A DNA stretch of 64,000 nucleotides from Candidatus Methanoperedens sp. BLZ2 (GCF_002487355.1 NZ_NTMG01000019.1:1-64000); one strand, 5' to 3'. Positions 52,969 through 63,332 are shown, counted from the stretch's first letter. Notes: generated from the letters alone by a model not told the origin. Program-made: numbers and translations.

Positions 52969-54494
52969 GATACGAAAACAAAATAAGTTTAATAATCCTA
53001 TCTATGGCTTTTATTGTGCCATTGATAATTTTTAATGGCACATTAGATGGTTTTGCACCAAAACATATGCTGGTAATGTCCGAAACCGTTCAACATGGAC
53101 ATCTATTTTCTCAAGAAGCCGAACAAATTGCACCGGGATTTTATATAACTGGTGCTATAATAAATATTCTTACTGAAATTCCTACAAAAGAATTTGTTTT
53201 TTTACCGATTCAATTTGTCCCGTATCTAATTGTTTTTTATGTTTTTATATATAAAATATCCGGGAGTTATTTACTGTCAAGTTCAATTACTTTAATAGAA
53301 CTCATCTCAAGCACAAATGGTACTGATAAAGTTTTTTTTTGGCCCCATGCTTTAGGATGGATCATATTTTACACGATGCTTTTTATTGTTTTCAAAGTCG
53401 CAGAGAGAAAAAATGAAGAAGAGTGGGAATTTCGAATTCTTTTAATACTCCTTGGTATGTCATTGGCTATCATTTCCTATGATATATTTGCCGTATCTTT
53501 GTTATTTTTGGTTATTATATCATTGTTACTTTTTCTTTTGAAGTTAATATCAAAGATCAGAAAAGAAAACATCAGGAGAAATTATCTAAATATATTAATT
53601 ATACTGATAGTGTTTGATTTTGGATTATTAAAATTCGTTTATGATGTTTTTATCCCAACAATTATGGATAAACAATTACGGGATGTAACTGCTATTGATA
53701 AATTTTTATTATCATACGTTTCTACCGAAAGCGTACAAACTCCTTTAAGTGAATTATATATAAGTTATCCCGGAATTATCTCTATAATTAGTTTAATAAA
53801 ATATTCGGCATTATTAATTTCAATATTAGCTTTTTCAATAATAACGTTCAGAAAATTAAGAACAAAGAATCCTATTAATTTTTATGATACTATCGTATGT
53901 TCAATTATTCTTGTTGCAATTTCATATGCTTCAATAAGGTTTTTTTTAGCTCAATTTGCAATTACCCAGATTTATCTTCCCGGGATAATTTGCACTATCT
54001 GGTTATATAGATTCTCAAATAAATTAAAAAACTGGGCAATTTTTGTTTTTTTGCTATTAATGGTCGTGGTGCCGGTTTATTATTATGAAAATTATAGCAA
54101 TAACTTAATTGATATGGATGAGAATAAATATGAATATATTGAATATCCTACATACTGGTATTTAGAAAATACCATCCAGTCATCAATATCAGTATCTGAT
54201 GAGTTAACAAAAAATTTCTTTATTATGCATCATGAAAAACAGGTAGAAGATATTAATTATACCAATATACGTGAGCATATGAAAGTTTTATCTATAGATG
54301 ATGTGGCATTTCTACTTCAAAAATCAAATAATTCAGAAAGTAAATATTTCATTGTAAATTATGATTTAAGTAGAATGAGTCTTCAGAATTGGAAAATCAT
54401 CAAAACATGGAAATTTTCTGAAGATAAAATCAATAGTAATCCGGGAATAAAAAAAATATATTATTCTGGAAATATAGAAATGTATTTATCTTAA
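52965..54494 (+). CDS. polytopic membrane protein of the glycan locus
   Basis: The 509-residue protein has about eleven hydrophobic segments between residues 7 and 370, followed by a soluble C-terminal part (about 375-509) that is probably outside the cell. The opening loop reads DGFAPKHMLVMSETV. This plan (many helices plus a soluble end) suggests a GT-C glycosyltransferase or an oligosaccharide polymerase, but no motif proves it. It overlaps the GT4 gene by 4 nt and the convergent flippase gene by 4 nt. Confidence 0.65.
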   Translation: MRYENKISLIILSMAFIVPLIIFNGTLDGFAPKHMLVMSETVQHGHLFSQEAEQIAPGFYITGAIINILTEIPTKEFVFLPIQFVPYLIVFYVFIYKISGSYLLSSSITLIELISSTNGTDKVFFWPHALGWIIFYTMLFIVFKVAERKNEEEWEFRILLILLGMSLAIISYDIFAVSLLFLVIISLLLFLLKLISKIRKENIRRNYLNILIILIVFDFGLLKFVYDVFIPTIMDKQLRDVTAIDKFLLSYVSTESVQTPLSELYISYPGIISIISLIKYSALLISILAFSIITFRKLRTKNPINFYDTIVCSIILVAISYASIRFFLAQFAITQIYLPGIICTIWLYRFSNKLKNWAIFVFLLLMVVVPVYYYENYSNNLIDMDENKYEYIEYPTYWYLENTIQSSISVSDELTKNFFIMHHEKQVEDINYTNIREHMKVLSIDDVAFLLQKSNNSESKYFIVNYDLSRMSLQNWKIIKTWKFSEDKINSNPGIKKIYYSGNIEMYLS

Positions 54495-55717
54495 ATCCAC
54501 TCATTCTTTTTTACCAATAGATAAATCAATATCCCCAAAACTATGTGTGTTAACATCCAGGCATACCCTGCCCCTACGATTCCAAATATTGAAATAAAAG
54601 CATAACTCAATCCCAGCAGGAGCAGGAACCTTAACAAATTCAGTTTCACAATGCTTTCAATTTTCATCCTTACTTTCTGGATAGGAACAAATAATGAATA
54701 TGCAACAACGAAAAAGCTTGATAGTGCAAAATATCTCAAAAGCTCAAAAGCTTCTATGTAATTCTTTCCGAAAAAACCAAGAAGAATATCTCCAAAAAAA
54801 TAAAGAAATATTACAGAGGGAATAAGGAAAGAATAAACTGCTATTAGTGACTTTTTTATGTTTTTCTTAAGACTTTCGCCGTGGCTTCCTTCCACGAACA
54901 GTGACGTACCCAGCGAATCCGGGATAATTAAAACAAGATTCCCGATAGCATATGCGATATAATATTTGGCGGTTTCGATCTCTCCGGATAAATTTAAGAT
55001 CAATATTGGCAATATTAATGTGGGAGATACCATTAGAACATGTGATATGTAATTGCCTGATGAATATGACAAAGATTCTTTGATAAATGCTTTATCTATC
55101 TTGAAATTTAACCCTATATGCTTTTTTATGATTAAAAATGAAAACAAAGTGGCAATCAAATATGATATGCCTACAGATCCAAATATACCAAAACTTCCAA
55201 GAAAGACAAGTGGAATTAAAAGGAGCACTCTTACACCCTGCAAAACATTTTGAAAGAAAAAAAGACCTCCGCTTCTCATAGCTACAAAAGCGTTTCCCAT
55301 TATTGAAGTTATTGAGCTCATAACTGCAAATAACAGAAAAATCATCATAAATTTAAAATCTTGTATAAAAGATAGACTTGATGAAAAATAATTTATACTT
55401 GATATATAAATAAATCCTACAATAATAGTGGAAATCACAGTTATGATCAAACATGAGTTGAAAACCTTGTCTTTATCATTAATAGGAAGATAGCGAATAA
55501 TAGAGTGATCAAAACCAAAATTTGAAAAAAGCATTACGAGGCCCAATGAAGACATAAGTGCTGTTGCCACGCCCACGTCTTCAATAGAGTAAAATCTTGC
55601 TGCGATAATCCAGAAAAAAAAACCAGATGCTACATTAAAGTAACTGCCAATGAGAAGGAAAAAAGAATTTTTCAAGAGAGGATTCCCCAGGTATTTCTTG
55701 ATAAAATTATAAATCAT
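54491..55717 (-). CDS. polysaccharide flippase, Wzx/MATE-like
   Basis: The 408-residue protein has about 12 transmembrane helices. The family start is SYFNVASGFFFWIIAARFYS, followed by EDVGVATALMSSLGLVMLFS and YLPINDKD. Wzx-type proteins flip lipid-linked oligosaccharides across the membrane. It is the only minus-strand gene of the locus and converges with the polytopic protein gene. The length is slightly short of average (about 420-480). Confidence 0.9.
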   Translation of the reverse strand: MIYNFIKKYLGNPLLKNSFFLLIGSYFNVASGFFFWIIAARFYSIEDVGVATALMSSLGLVMLFSNFGFDHSIIRYLPINDKDKVFNSCLIITVISTIIVGFIYISSINYFSSSLSFIQDFKFMMIFLLFAVMSSITSIMGNAFVAMRSGGLFFFQNVLQGVRVLLLIPLVFLGSFGIFGSVGISYLIATLFSFLIIKKHIGLNFKIDKAFIKESLSYSSGNYISHVLMVSPTLILPILILNLSGEIETAKYYIAYAIGNLVLIIPDSLGTSLFVEGSHGESLKKNIKKSLIAVYSFLIPSVIFLYFFGDILLGFFGKNYIEAFELLRYFALSSFFVVAYSLFVPIQKVRMKIESIVKLNLLRFLLLLGLSYAFISIFGIVGAGYAWMLTHIVLGILIYLLVKKNEWI

Positions 55718-55782
55718 GTTTAGGTGGAATATGATAGAAGTTGCCTTAAAGATACAGGCTGTCTGTTTATTTAGTTGTCATC

Positions 55783-56727
55783 ATGCAAAGTGTGATCAAG
55801 CTATATAAGGATAGAAAATTTAATGGATTTATATTCCGGATGATAAAAAATATGAATGATAAAAAAGCAATAAAATGGAATGGCTATGATATAATGCAAA
55901 ATGAGATCTTTATGGAATCATATTGCAAAAATAAGAACTTTGAACTTTTCAAAATTGATACCACAATTGCTTATCTGCACAAACTTCCTGTTTTTGGATA
56001 TACATTCATGAAAATTCATTCACCCGATTTAGAAGATATTTTATCTATTATCCAAAAAACAAAAAAGATATCTGCGCAAAAGAATGTGGCCTTTCTGGAA
56101 ATAGTAACACCATATAAAGATGATGCAATTGAAAGATATATGATAAAATCAGATGGCACATATATAATAAATTATAATAATATTAAAAATTATGAAGCTA
56201 TATGGAAAAATTTTCATCGAAATGTCAGGCAAAAAATTAATCAAGCGAACCAGAATGGTGTATTTATTGAGAAAGCAAAAAATGAAAATGATTTTAATGA
56301 ATGGTGGAAATTATACGAAGTTGCCGCAAGAACTAAAGAATTTCAGGCACAAAAATATGGCCTGGTACATGATTTATTCAACAATTCTGATATATCTCGT
56401 TTAATTTTGGCAAAATGTGAGGATAAAATATTATCCGGGATGTTTCTGTTACTTAATAAAGGGATTCTCAGCTGGTTATCCGCTATGGATTCAAATGCTG
56501 GCAGATATCGTCCGAATAATCTTCTGGAATGGGAAATTATAAAATGGGGAAAAGATCAGGGATACGCTTACTATGATATGGGAGGCGCGATCATAAATAA
56601 AAACCATGGACCAACCGAGTTCAAAAAGAGCTTTGGCGGGGAATACAGGGAATTATATACTTATAGAATTCCGATCGTATATATTAAAAATATAATTACG
56701 GAACTTGCTCTTAAATTCTATAAATAA
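55783..56727 (+). CDS. FemAB/GNAT-like acyl or aminoacyl transferase
   Basis: The 314-residue protein has the double-GNAT layout of FemAB or BioF2-like proteins: WKNFHRNVRQKINQANQNGV at the N-terminal half boundary. Later come LLLNKGILSWLSAMD, LLEWEIIKWGKDQGYAYYDM and GPTEFKKSFGGEY. Such enzymes attach acyl or aminoacyl groups to glycans. The neighbours are a flippase and a deacetylase-like protein. The donor is unknown. Confidence 0.85.
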   Translation: MQSVIKLYKDRKFNGFIFRMIKNMNDKKAIKWNGYDIMQNEIFMESYCKNKNFELFKIDTTIAYLHKLPVFGYTFMKIHSPDLEDILSIIQKTKKISAQKNVAFLEIVTPYKDDAIERYMIKSDGTYIINYNNIKNYEAIWKNFHRNVRQKINQANQNGVFIEKAKNENDFNEWWKLYEVAARTKEFQAQKYGLVHDLFNNSDISRLILAKCEDKILSGMFLLLNKGILSWLSAMDSNAGRYRPNNLLEWEIIKWGKDQGYAYYDMGGAIINKNHGPTEFKKSFGGEYRELYTYRIPIVYIKNIITELALKFYK

Positions 56728-56735
56728 TAAATAGT

Positions 56736-57707
56736 ATGACAAAAAAGTTATTTGTAGTAATCGGATGCGATACCGATCCTCTAATTGAGATAAATGAACC
56801 GAACGCATTTATTAAAGAAAATGTATGGGACGAGACTATCCAGTCTATTGTCAGATTAAAAGAAAAAATAGGAATATTTGAAGATAAACAGGGACTTTCT
56901 CCTAAAATTACCTGGTTCCTGAGGTCGGATCAGCAGATCAATATACAATGGAATGACTGGTGCTATCCTGTCAGAGAATATATATCATTATGGAATGAGC
57001 AAATAAAATCAGGTGATGAAATTGGATGGCATCCTCATCTATGGCGATATGATGAACTAAAAAATATATGGTATCAAGAAATCAACGATAATGATTGGAT
57101 ATCCTCATGCCTTGAAAATGGCTATCATGAAATTTCAAAACTTTTTAGAATAAATAGTGTAAAAATGGGCTGGTGCTTCCATAAAAATTATACAATGAAT
57201 TTAGTAGATTCCTTTGGCATCAAATATGATCTGTCAGCCATTCCCGGCCTTATGAACAGCGGGAATACCTGTAATATTTATGATTGGAAGAATACATCAG
57301 CAGACCCTTATTTCCCCTCAAAAAAGGATTACAGGATCAGGGACGATAATCCTTCTAACAATCATAACATCATGGAAATTCCAATAACAAATTACACAGT
57401 GCCATTTTTTTGGCGGATCTTTATAAGTAAAAGAAATATGGCTGCAAATATCGCAAAACATCCGATATTTTTTAGAAATATTTTTAATAATATCATTTGG
57501 AATCAGGAATCTTTATTAAACACATATTTCCATCCCTGTGATATCGGAGAAAAAGACAGGCTATTTTCTTTGAATAATTTTGAGCGAAATCTAAACAATA
57601 TTATAGAAATTGCAAGAAAAAAGAAATTAGAAGTTGTATTTATAACTCCCCAGGAATTTGGGGAAAAATATTGTGTTGTCGGCAACAGAAAGATAATAAT
57701 GGTTTAA
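56736..57707 (+). CDS. polysaccharide deacetylase-like protein (CE4/NodB-related)
   Basis: The 323-residue protein has VVIGCDTDP at the first strand, with Asp in the position of the first NodB motif. SGDEIGWHPHLWRYDEL carries the second (His-x-His) motif, and HPCDIGEKDRLFS is towards the end. This fits a metal-dependent deacetylase fold with unusual motif detail. It probably removes an acetyl group from a glycan sugar. It lies 8 bases after the FemAB-like gene. Confidence 0.75.
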   Translation: MTKKLFVVIGCDTDPLIEINEPNAFIKENVWDETIQSIVRLKEKIGIFEDKQGLSPKITWFLRSDQQINIQWNDWCYPVREYISLWNEQIKSGDEIGWHPHLWRYDELKNIWYQEINDNDWISSCLENGYHEISKLFRINSVKMGWCFHKNYTMNLVDSFGIKYDLSAIPGLMNSGNTCNIYDWKNTSADPYFPSKKDYRIRDDNPSNNHNIMEIPITNYTVPFFWRIFISKRNMAANIAKHPIFFRNIFNNIIWNQESLLNTYFHPCDIGEKDRLFSLNNFERNLNNIIEIARKKKLEVVFITPQEFGEKYCVVGNRKIIMV

Positions 57708-57723
57708 AGTCCTATTAGCGGAC

Positions 57724-58572
57724 ATGATAAGATTTGGTGATCTTAAGATAGTTGTATTTTTGCTGATCATGACAGTTTTGTTCGTGCTGCTTCCCCCTCT
57801 GAATACGACCCCTATCAGAACAATACTTGGAATTCCGGTGGTCTTGTTTCTTCCAGGTTATGCCCTGATCGCTGCTCTTTTTCCAGGAAAGAAGGATATT
57901 GACGGCATAGAAAGGATCGCCTTAAGTTTTGGCCTGAGTATTGCCGTAGTGCCGCTAATAGGTCTGGTATTGAATTTTACTCCTTTCGGAATACGACTAT
58001 TTCCTGTTCTTATCAGTATCTCTGTTTTTACCCTGATAATGTGCTTGATCGCTTATTACAGGCGGTCGAGATTACCTGAGGACGAAGTTTATGGATTAAA
58101 CATAACGAGTATTTACCCCAGGGCTAAAGCGATGTTTAATGGAGATACAAAGCTGGATAAAATTCTCTCGGTAATACTTGTTCTTTCAATCATTTTTTCG
58201 GTAATTGTATTGGTGTATGTGATCGTTTCCCCCATACAGGGAGAAAAATTTACTGAATTTTATATTCTTGGAAATGAAGGAAAGGCTGACAATTATCCCA
58301 CTACCATTGAATCAGGAAATAACAGTAGTCTGATAGTTGGCATAGTAAATCATGAATATAGTCCTGTGAATTATACTCTTTTGATCTCACTTGAAAATAA
58401 TACTTTAAGTAGAAAAAATGTACAACTTAAGCATAATTCTACATGGGAAGAAAGAACATATTTTACACCGGAAATAATAGGCAATAACCTGAAACTTGAT
58501 TTTTTGCTTTATAAAGAGAATAATTTAACAGCACCATATAGGGATTTGCATCTATGGGTGAATGTGACATGA
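57724..58572 (+). CDS. DUF1616 membrane protein
   Basis: The 282-residue protein starts with four hydrophobic helices containing the family signature (RTILGIPVVLFLPGYALIAA, ALSFGLSIAVVPLIG). A fifth helix lies about residues 145-168, followed by an outside domain with N-x-S/T sites (NNSSLIVGIVNHEYSPVNYT). DUF1616 proteins are common in euryarchaeal surface-glycan loci; the function is unknown. It is the last gene of the locus. Confidence 0.88.
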   Translation: MIRFGDLKIVVFLLIMTVLFVLLPPLNTTPIRTILGIPVVLFLPGYALIAALFPGKKDIDGIERIALSFGLSIAVVPLIGLVLNFTPFGIRLFPVLISISVFTLIMCLIAYYRRSRLPEDEVYGLNITSIYPRAKAMFNGDTKLDKILSVILVLSIIFSVIVLVYVIVSPIQGEKFTEFYILGNEGKADNYPTTIESGNNSSLIVGIVNHEYSPVNYTLLISLENNTLSRKNVQLKHNSTWEERTYFTPEIIGNNLKLDFLLYKENNLTAPYRDLHLWVNVT

Positions 58573-58930
58573 AATATTTGAGGTCATATCCTTAAATATT
58601 CACATTCCACACTCTGCAATCTTGTCCCAAGAATGATTTTTGATAACATTGCCAAACACCGCATCTGCGACGATATCAAAAGCGGATGCTTATGCGCGTG
58701 ATGATACAGGAGTAGTCGCAGCCTGTGCGCTTTTTGGTTGTTTTGGGCTGTGGGGAAGCGCCGAAACTGTAATTATAAGTTTCAGTGTAATCAATCTGCG
58801 TGCGTCTACGTTTTGTGTTTTCCACTTTAAGGATGTGCATCAGCTTCTAAGAAGTCTGAAACTCAAAAACAATAATATAAATATTATTCGATTAATCCCA
58901 TAAGTTCGCATATTTTTTGTTTTATATGTT
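58573..58930. other. gap with possible gene remnants
   Basis: A plus-strand frame (58640-58903, 87 codons) has an unconvincing composition. On the minus strand (about 58590-58735) a start-less, once-interrupted frame reads IVADAVFGNVIKNHSWDKIA, which looks more like real protein. Both could be debris of a decayed gene. I cannot name either. Confidence 0.35.
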
Positions 58931-59128
58931 TTAATTTGGAAGACGATATTTTGCCTCGTTTATTTTTAATCCTCTTTTTGCTTTAATCTTTGAAGTAAGA
59001 GGTATTACTAAAACAGTTGGAAGTTTTTCTATATCACTTGATTGAATTATAATAGCAGGTCTGAATCCTGCTTGTTCATGCCCATTCGAAGCAGGAATCT
59101 CCACTAAATAAATATCTCCTTCTTGCAT
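58931..59128 (-). pseudogene. truncated MazF-family toxin
   Basis: The 65 residues match the N-terminal half of MazF/PemK: GDIYLVEIP, GFRPAIIIQS and TVLVIPLTS. They then stop at KYRLPN. A full MazF has about 110 residues with a conserved C-terminal strand and helix, which are missing. The ATG overlaps the stop of an upstream antitoxin-like frame (TAATG). It is probably inactive. Confidence 0.7.
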
Positions 59129-59271
59129 TATAAATTACTCTCGAAATTAATCAGAGCTTCATCACTTAGAGAATCCCACTCTTTAAATTCGGATTTAATT
59201 TCAAAATCATATTCTTTTTGCCGATTAATGGATTCTTTTATTAATTTGATGACTTCAAGTATATGAATAGA
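59128..59271 (-). pseudogene. antitoxin remnant upstream of mazF
   Basis: The frame encodes 47 residues of charged antitoxin-like sequence (LEVIKLIKESINRQKEYDFE, then EWDSLSDEALINFE) but has no ATG, GTG or TTG. It begins after TAA at 59272-59274. Its stop overlaps the mazF ATG. Its 5' part has been lost, probably with the deletion that placed it against the NTPase gene. Confidence 0.5.
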
Positions 59272-59280
59272 TTAACATTA

Positions 59281-60399
59281 TTAGATAAATAACATCTCTT
59301 CTAACTCCTTTTTCCTCTTCTTACTTGAGGATTCCACAATTCCATCTGGCCTGATCACAGAAACCATTATGTCAAACCTTTCCGAAGCTGCAATATCAGC
59401 CGAGGACAATACCGGAATTTCAATACTTAAAGGAGGATTCCAGGGATTTGCATTGTACTCAAATTCCTGAAGCATTGGTGTGTATGAATGAATGACTTCA
59501 AGTTTTCCTTCCTTTGCATGTTTATAGGCGCGATAAAGAGACCTGTTCTGGCGAAAACCCACATATATTTCAAGAAGCGTTACCCCAATTATGGAATTTG
59601 CACCTTTTCCCACAATAAGATCGCTTATTATCCTTTCGCCTTCATCCGAGTGTTCGACAAGAAAACCACTCTCTTTATTTTCATTATTTGATATTTCGAT
59701 CATCTTTTGCAGGCAATCCTCAAGGGTCATATCTTTCGTTGGGATTACCCTGTCAAAATCCTTGATAGTCCTTGATATCTGGTCTTCATCATAATCCGTC
59801 ACACCTTCACGATTAATGACATCTGTGATTTTTGCTCCCTGGATACCCCATAGGTTTGATTCAATACCATACTTTTTCTCTTTTTCGATCAGGGCCGAAA
59901 GACGTTCCTTTGCATCAAGATGCCTTGCAAGCCTTCTTTTAACAAGCTCTTCGTCACTTGCCACAAGTTCGATCGCCTTTGGAACAACACCCATTTTTTT
60001 AGTTAGCAGGGTGATCTCCTTGATAAGTTCAGGCTCCCCAAGTTCCATTACATCAAAAATATTTTCAACTAATAATTTTATCTGGTCATAAACGGAGACA
60101 TCAACGTAAACAGGCTCATCGCCTTCAAATATAGGCAGCTTTCTTTTTTCATAAAGCTCACTTTTCATTTTTTCCACAAAATCTTTTCTTATAAGAACAA
60201 CAGGCTGGGCCGCCCGACCTCTTCCTTCAAGATAAGCCCCGACATTCTCCGAAAGTAGTTTTATAGCAAGAGTGGTCTTTCCTCCTCCCTGGGGACCTGT
60301 TAACATTAAAATAGGATTTTTTTCAAGTTCTCTGGAGAGAATCCTGACTGATTCTTCCTTTGAATGTGCAGAAGTATCAAGAATATCCATAAGAACCAC
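59281..60399 (-). CDS. unrecognised P-loop NTPase downstream of the thermosome gene
   Basis: The 372-residue protein has a Walker A motif (LTGPQGGGKTTLAIKLL, about residues 33-49). A helical middle contains MGVVPKAIELVASDEELVKR and a C-terminal domain contains IGVTLLEIYVGFRQ. It resembles no P-loop family that I can name. The gene starts 29 bases after the thermosome stop on the same strand, so it may be co-transcribed. A client-specific or regulatory role with the chaperonin is possible but unproven. Confidence 0.75.
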   Translation of the reverse strand: MVLMDILDTSAHSKEESVRILSRELEKNPILMLTGPQGGGKTTLAIKLLSENVGAYLEGRGRAAQPVVLIRKDFVEKMKSELYEKRKLPIFEGDEPVYVDVSVYDQIKLLVENIFDVMELGEPELIKEITLLTKKMGVVPKAIELVASDEELVKRRLARHLDAKERLSALIEKEKKYGIESNLWGIQGAKITDVINREGVTDYDEDQISRTIKDFDRVIPTKDMTLEDCLQKMIEISNNENKESGFLVEHSDEGERIISDLIVGKGANSIIGVTLLEIYVGFRQNRSLYRAYKHAKEGKLEVIHSYTPMLQEFEYNANPWNPPLSIEIPVLSSADIAASERFDIMVSVIRPDGIVESSSKKRKKELEEMLFI

Positions 60400-60428
60400 T
60401 AAAAAAAGAAAGCGGGAAATACCCGCTT

Positions 60429-62084
60429 TTAATCCATTCCACCCATACCGCCCATATCACCCATGCCGCCCATTCCGCCTGGTGGCATGCCGCCTCCCGG
60501 CGCAGATTTGCTGGACAGCACGTCATCGATGCGAAGTATCATTGTGGCTGCTTCAGTGCCAGAGCTGATGGCCTGGGTCTTTACTCTGAGTGGCTCTACA
60601 ACGCCTTCTTTCCACATATCCACGACTTTACCTGTGAACACATTAAGACCTGCTGTCTTGTTGCCCTTCTCATGCTGGCTTCTCATTTCAACGAGCATGT
60701 TTATGGGGTCAAGACCTGCATTCTCTGCAAGTGTTCTCGGGATAACCTCCAAGGCTTCAGCGAACTTGGCAACTGCTAACTGTTCCCTGCCTTTTAAGGT
60801 GCTTGCGTATTCACGCAGGCGCAATGCAAGCTCAATTTCCGGAGAGCCGCCGCCTGCTACAAGTGTCTCATCTTCTATTGCAACGCCCACAACGCGAAGT
60901 GCATCGTGTAACGCGCGTTCTGCTTCATCGGCTACGTGTTCTGTTCCGCCGCGAAGTATTATTGAGACTGCTTTCGGATTATGACATTCTGTTACGTATG
61001 TCATTGCTTCGTCACCGATCTTCTTTTCCTCGACAAGGCCTGCTTTTCCAAGATCGGAATCAGTTATCTCTTTGAGGCTTGTCAGGATCTTGGCGCCTGT
61101 TGCGCGTGCAAGTTTATCCATATCGCTTTTCTTTACGCGCCTTGCTGCATATATTCCGGCTTTTGCGAGATAATGCTGGGCAATATCATCAATTCCTTTT
61201 TGCACGAACAAGACGTTAGCGCCTGAGTTAATTACTTTTGTCACCATGTCATGTATCATCTGCTCTTCCTGGTCAAGGAATAACTGGAGCTGGTCGGGTG
61301 ATTTTATTGAGATCTCTGCGTCAACTTCGGTCTTCTTGATCTCAAGTGCTTCGTTTATAAGCAGTATTCTGGCATCAGTGATTTTCTTTGGCATGTTGGT
61401 ATGGACTCTTTCCTTATCAATTACCATGCCCTCGATCAACTGTGAATCTTCAACACTTCCGCCTACTTTCTTCTCGACTTTTATATCATCGACATCAACG
61501 ACTTTTTTGCCGTTTTCAATATCAACTACAGCAAGGATAGCATTTACTGTAAGGTTTGCGAAAACATCCTTTGATGCTTCTGCGCCCTTTCCGGTTATTG
61601 CAGTTGCTGCGATCTTTAATAATAGGTCTTTATCATCACTTGTCACTTTTTTTGCAAGTGTCTGAAGGATCTCCTTTGCCTTTATTGAAGCAAGCCTGTA
61701 TCCGCTTGCGATAACTGTTGGATGTACTCCCATTTCCAATAGTTCCTCTGCATTCTTTAAGAATTCGCCTGCAAGAACTGCTGCCGTGGTTGTGCCGTCT
61801 CCGACCTCGTCATCCTGGGTCTTTGCGACCTCAACGATCATCTTGGCTGCCGGATGTTCGATATCCATTTCCTTAAGAATGGTTGCACCGTCGTTTGTGA
61901 TTACGATATCTCCCATTGAGTCAACGAGCATTTTATCCATTCCCTTTGGTCCAAGGGTGGTCCTTACTGCTGCTGCTACGGCCTTAGCTGCCATTATGTT
62001 ATTATTCTGTGCTTCTCTTCCTTTTGTTCTTTGACTGCCTTCTCTTAAAATAAAGATCGGCTGTCCTCCTAATTGTCCTGCCAT
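60429..62084 (-). CDS. thermosome subunit (group II chaperonin)
   Basis: The 551-residue protein folds other proteins in an ATP-driven double ring. Landmarks: [39 protein letters not shown] (ATP site) and [19 protein letters not shown]. It ends in a Gly-Met-rich tail ([14 protein letters not shown]), as usual. The GGAGG ribosome-binding site lies 6 bases before the ATG. A TATA element (62165-62173) and an inverted repeat (62119-62140) lie upstream. Confidence 0.97.
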   Translation of the reverse strand: MAGQLGGQPIFILREGSQRTKGREAQNNNIMAAKAVAAAVRTTLGPKGMDKMLVDSMGDIVITNDGATILKEMDIEHPAAKMIVEVAKTQDDEVGDGTTTAAVLAGEFLKNAEELLEMGVHPTVIASGYRLASIKAKEILQTLAKKVTSDDKDLLLKIAATAITGKGAEASKDVFANLTVNAILAVVDIENGKKVVDVDDIKVEKKVGGSVEDSQLIEGMVIDKERVHTNMPKKITDARILLINEALEIKKTEVDAEISIKSPDQLQLFLDQEEQMIHDMVTKVINSGANVLFVQKGIDDIAQHYLAKAGIYAARRVKKSDMDKLARATGAKILTSLKEITDSDLGKAGLVEEKKIGDEAMTYVTECHNPKAVSIILRGGTEHVADEAERALHDALRVVGVAIEDETLVAGGGSPEIELALRLREYASTLKGREQLAVAKFAEALEVIPRTLAENAGLDPINMLVEMRSQHEKGNKTAGLNVFTGKVVDMWKEGVVEPLRVKTQAISSGTEAATMILRIDDVLSSKSAPGGGMPPGGMGGMGDMGGMGGMD

Positions 62085-62118
62085 AATAAGCCTCCGTTAA
62101 AATTTTATCTGATAATCT

Positions 62119-62173
62119 GTACAAATTCAAGTGATTGTACGAGTGATTCTCGTTGTTTGTAATTCTATATAAG
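62119..62173 (-). promoter_or_regulatory. promoter region of the thermosome gene
   Basis: On the minus strand a TATA element (CTTATATAG, 62165-62173) preceded by A-rich DNA lies about 80 bases before the ATG. Between them is an inverted repeat, GTACAA and TTGTAC with a 10-base spacer (62119-62140), placed where a heat-shock repressor could block elongation or initiation. The regulator is unknown. Confidence 0.45.
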
Positions 62174-62309
62174 CGTTTTGTTTAATAATATTATATTATT
62201 TATAAAATAAAATTTTGCTATTTTCACAAGACCATGTAATCAGTTTTCTCTTTATGCCAAAGCACCCTATTCAATAACTATAAACTGATAGAAAGAAATC
62301 AATAGTCAT

Positions 62310-63332
62310 ATGATACTTTTTGATGATATCGGAAGCTTCCCGCTGCCAAAAGGCATAAACAGGGAATGGGTAGAACAGGCAAAGAAAAGCAATGACCCGA
62401 AATTGCCAGACCTTCTTAAAGGTGCGATGCAGCAGAAAATCGATGCCGGCGTGGATGTGCCTACATATCCCCAGTTCCGGGACATGAACCAGATGTTCCT
62501 TGAAATCATAAATGATGAATCTGCCCAGGAAGAGCCGCTCATTGTCCGCAAGGACAGGGCAAGGATAATGGAACTTTCGGCAATGGAAGACGTAGGCGCC
62601 CAATATTTAAAAAAAACCGGAAAGAAATTAAATATAAGGCTTTGCGTTACAGGTCCAATAGAATTGTATATGAAGCAATTCGGCGGGACTGCCTATAAAG
62701 ATGTCCTGAATGCATTTGCGGCAAGCATTGACCGCTTTGTCAGTAATTCCATTGATAATGCAAAACAATTCCGGATTGCGGTTATCTCGATAGATGAGCC
62801 AAGTATAGGGATAAACCCGCAGATCATGTTCAGTGATAACGATATGATAGAGGCACTTACCCTTGCCACAAAAACATCCGGTTCAAATAAAATTGATACG
62901 GAGATACATCTTCATTCACCGCTTCATTATAAACTCATATGCAGGGTGCCATCAATCGGGATAATCGGCGTTGAATCCGCTGCCAATCCATCATATCTTG
63001 ACCTTATTGATAAAAAAGACCTTGAAGATTACGACAAATTCTTAAGGATAGGGGTCTCGCGTACTGATATTTTCGGAATGGCCGCGGTCCTTAATGAAAA
63101 ATACAACACAAATGTCTGGAAAGAACCTGCAAAATTAGACGAAATTACAACACAGATGGAAACGCCTCAGATTATCGCAAAAAGGCTTCAAAAGGCATAT
63201 TCGATATTTGGGGACAGGATCAAATATGCAGGTCCTGACTGCGGGCTTGGTTCATGGTCATCCCAGGAATTAGCATCAAACCTTTTGAAAAACACAGGCG
63301 CAGGTATAAAAGAATTCCAGAAGAATCAATAA
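62310..63332 (+). CDS. MetE-like core methionine synthase
   Basis: The 340-residue TIM-barrel protein corresponds to the C-terminal catalytic half of MetE: FDDIGSFPLP, CVTGPIELYMKQF, SIDEPSIGINPQI, HLHSPLHYK, and KYAGPDCGLGSWSS with the zinc Cys. Archaeal stand-alone versions take the methyl group from a corrinoid protein or methyl-pterin rather than from methylfolate. The length is typical for that core form. It is divergent from the thermosome and followed by an AAA ATPase after 41 bases. Confidence 0.9.
   Translation: MILFDDIGSFPLPKGINREWVEQAKKSNDPKLPDLLKGAMQQKIDAGVDVPTYPQFRDMNQMFLEIINDESAQEEPLIVRKDRARIMELSAMEDVGAQYLKKTGKKLNIRLCVTGPIELYMKQFGGTAYKDVLNAFAASIDRFVSNSIDNAKQFRIAVISIDEPSIGINPQIMFSDNDMIEALTLATKTSGSNKIDTEIHLHSPLHYKLICRVPSIGIIGVESAANPSYLDLIDKKDLEDYDKFLRIGVSRTDIFGMAAVLNEKYNTNVWKEPAKLDEITTQMETPQIIAKRLQKAYSIFGDRIKYAGPDCGLGSWSSQELASNLLKNTGAGIKEFQKNQ

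Noticed and set aside
58640-58903. Plus-strand frame of 87 codons after DUF1616
   Set aside because: The composition is not protein-like (Cys/Phe/Ile runs), there is no ribosome-binding site, and no motif is present. The minus strand over part of it looks more coding.
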